From the NCBI GenBank assembly GCA_023419055.1, contig JAEZYO010000157.1, forward strand, positions 1 to 8,503: 8,503 bases of DNA, given 5' to 3'. Position 1 is the stretch's first letter. Each line of letters starts with the position of its first letter. The notes under the pieces are model-generated. The model was not told where the DNA came from, ran no database searches, and saw only the letters and a list, made by a program, of their open reading frames with translations. Below are positions 7,619-8,503 of the stretch, in pieces. The stretch is from Pseudomonadota bacterium (GTDB taxonomy: Bacteria > Myxococcota > Polyangia > Polyangiales > Polyangiaceae). The position numbers and the translations under genes were made by a program.

Positions 7619-8503
7619 TGGAACCGTTGGATCAAGATCTGCTCGAGTCCGAAATCGAGCTGCCCGCGGAGCCGATGCTGCTCAACGTGGGCCCCGCGCA
7701 CCCTGCCATGCACGGCACCGTGCGCATCGTGATGGAGCTGTCGGGTGAGTCGATCGAGCGCTGCGACGTGCAGGTGGGCTACCTGCACCGCGGGTTCGAG
7801 AAGATGTGCGAGCGCGGCACCTGGACTCAGGTGTTCCCGTACGTCGACCGCCTGAACTACGTGTCGCCCATGCTCTGCAACGTGGGCTTCGCCCTCGCTT
7901 GCGAGAAGCTGCTCGGCGTCGCGGTGCCGGACCGCTGCCAGTGGTACCGCATGATCCTCGGGGAGCTCGCGCGCTGCTCGGATCACCTGACCTGCGACGG
8001 CGCCATGGCCATGGAGCTCGGCGCGTTCACCCCCTTCCTCTGGATGATCAAGGGTCGCGAGGCGATCTGGGATCTCATGGAAGAAGAGACGGGCGCGCGC
8101 ATGACCCACAGCTTCGCGCGCGTGGGCGGCATGGCGCAGCCACCGACCGACGGCTTCAAGGATCACGTGCGCGCGGTCACGCGGCAGATCTTGAACATCG
8201 TGGCCGAGTGCGAGCGCCTCTTGCTCGGCAACCGCATCTTCCTCGATCGCCTCGAGAACGTAGGCATCATCAGCAAGGAAGACGCGATCTCCCTCGGCTG
8301 GACCGGCCCGAGCCTGCGCGCTTGCGGCATCCCCTACGACGTCAGGAAGTCCCACCCGTACCTCAAGTACGGCGAGGTCGACTTCGACGTGCCGGTGGGC
8401 AGCACGGGCGACTGCTTCGATCGCTTCATGGTGCGCATCGACGAGCTCAAGCAGAGCTGCCGCATCATCGATCAGTGCCTCGAGCGGATGCCCGACTCGG
8501 GCC
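7618..8503 (+). CDS. nuoD: NADH-quinone oxidoreductase subunit D (NuoD, 49 kDa), 3' end cut by window
   Basis: NuoD forms the quinone-binding pocket of complex I together with NuoB. About 295 residues are present and the frame is open to the window edge; family members are usually about 400 residues. Family marks are LNVGPAHPAMHGTVR (22-36) and GYLHRGFEKMCE (54-65). H32 and Y81 (in DRLNY) align with the quinone-binding His38 and Tyr87 of Thermus Nqo4. Further on are GELARCSDHL, MTHSFARVGG and GWTGPSLRACGIPYDVRK. ATG 7618 overlaps the nuoC stop in TGATG; GGAG at 7604-7607 lies 10 bases upstream. The signature departs from the common GPQHPSTHG (A for Q, AM for ST), but the two histidines are kept. 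The short N-terminus with no NuoC fusion confirms a separate subunit. Downstream nuoE-N genes are expected beyond the window. Confidence 0.96.
   Translation, partial: MEPLDQDLLESEIELPAEPMLLNVGPAHPAMHGTVRIVMELSGESIERCDVQVGYLHRGFEKMCERGTWTQVFPYVDRLNYVSPMLCNVGFALACEKLLGVAVPDRCQWYRMILGELARCSDHLTCDGAMAMELGAFTPFLWMIKGREAIWDLMEEETGARMTHSFARVGGMAQPPTDGFKDHVRAVTRQILNIVAECERLLLGNRIFLDRLENVGIISKEDAISLGWTGPSLRACGIPYDVRKSHPYLKYGEVDFDVPVGSTGDCFDRFMVRIDELKQSCRIIDQCLERMPDSG

Noticed and set aside
7495..8355. Minus-strand 286-codon frame opposite nuoC and nuoD
   Set aside because: It is antisense to conserved complex I genes, is His/Ala/Val-rich shadow sequence, and has no family resemblance.

Overview
The window is G+C-rich DNA (about two thirds G+C by eye), tightly packed with bacterial housekeeping genes. 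The gene set and protein style suggest a myxobacterium-like member of Myxococcota, probably Polyangia: an E. coli-type homodimeric AceE standing alone, unfused nuoC and nuoD, a Uma2-family remnant, and very G/C-biased third codon positions. This placement is inferred from protein style, without a database search. I see no CRISPR array, tRNA, rRNA, IS element or phage gene.

Layout from left to right: (1) a complete aceE (pyruvate dehydrogenase E1) on the + strand, followed by a very strong 16-bp hairpin; (2) a decayed Uma2-family gene on the + strand, with several frameshifts and its catalytic core missing; (3) on the - strand, a two-gene unit mutY-mutT with a 4-bp GTGA overlap, which pairs the adenine glycosylase with the 8-oxo-dGTP hydrolase of the GO oxidative-damage system; (4) divergently from mutY, a 372-residue + strand protein with C-terminal TPR-like repeats and an N-terminal domain I do not recognise; (5) a textbook intrinsic terminator, then a TTGACA promoter candidate; (6) the start of a respiratory complex I operon, nuoA-nuoB-nuoC-nuoD, on the + strand. 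The nuo genes overlap or nearly abut, and nuoD runs off the right edge.

Functionally, AceE feeds acetyl-CoA and NADH production. Complex I then oxidises NADH and passes the electrons to quinone. MutY and MutT limit mutation from oxidised guanine, a by-product of such respiration. The shared theme is probably coincidental, because hairpins, strand switches and a promoter separate the units.

Most of the window is ordinary core genome. No complete new system is evident. The stretches most worth a second look are the eroded Uma2 gene, the long hairpin after aceE, and the unidentified TPR protein directly ahead of the nuo operon.
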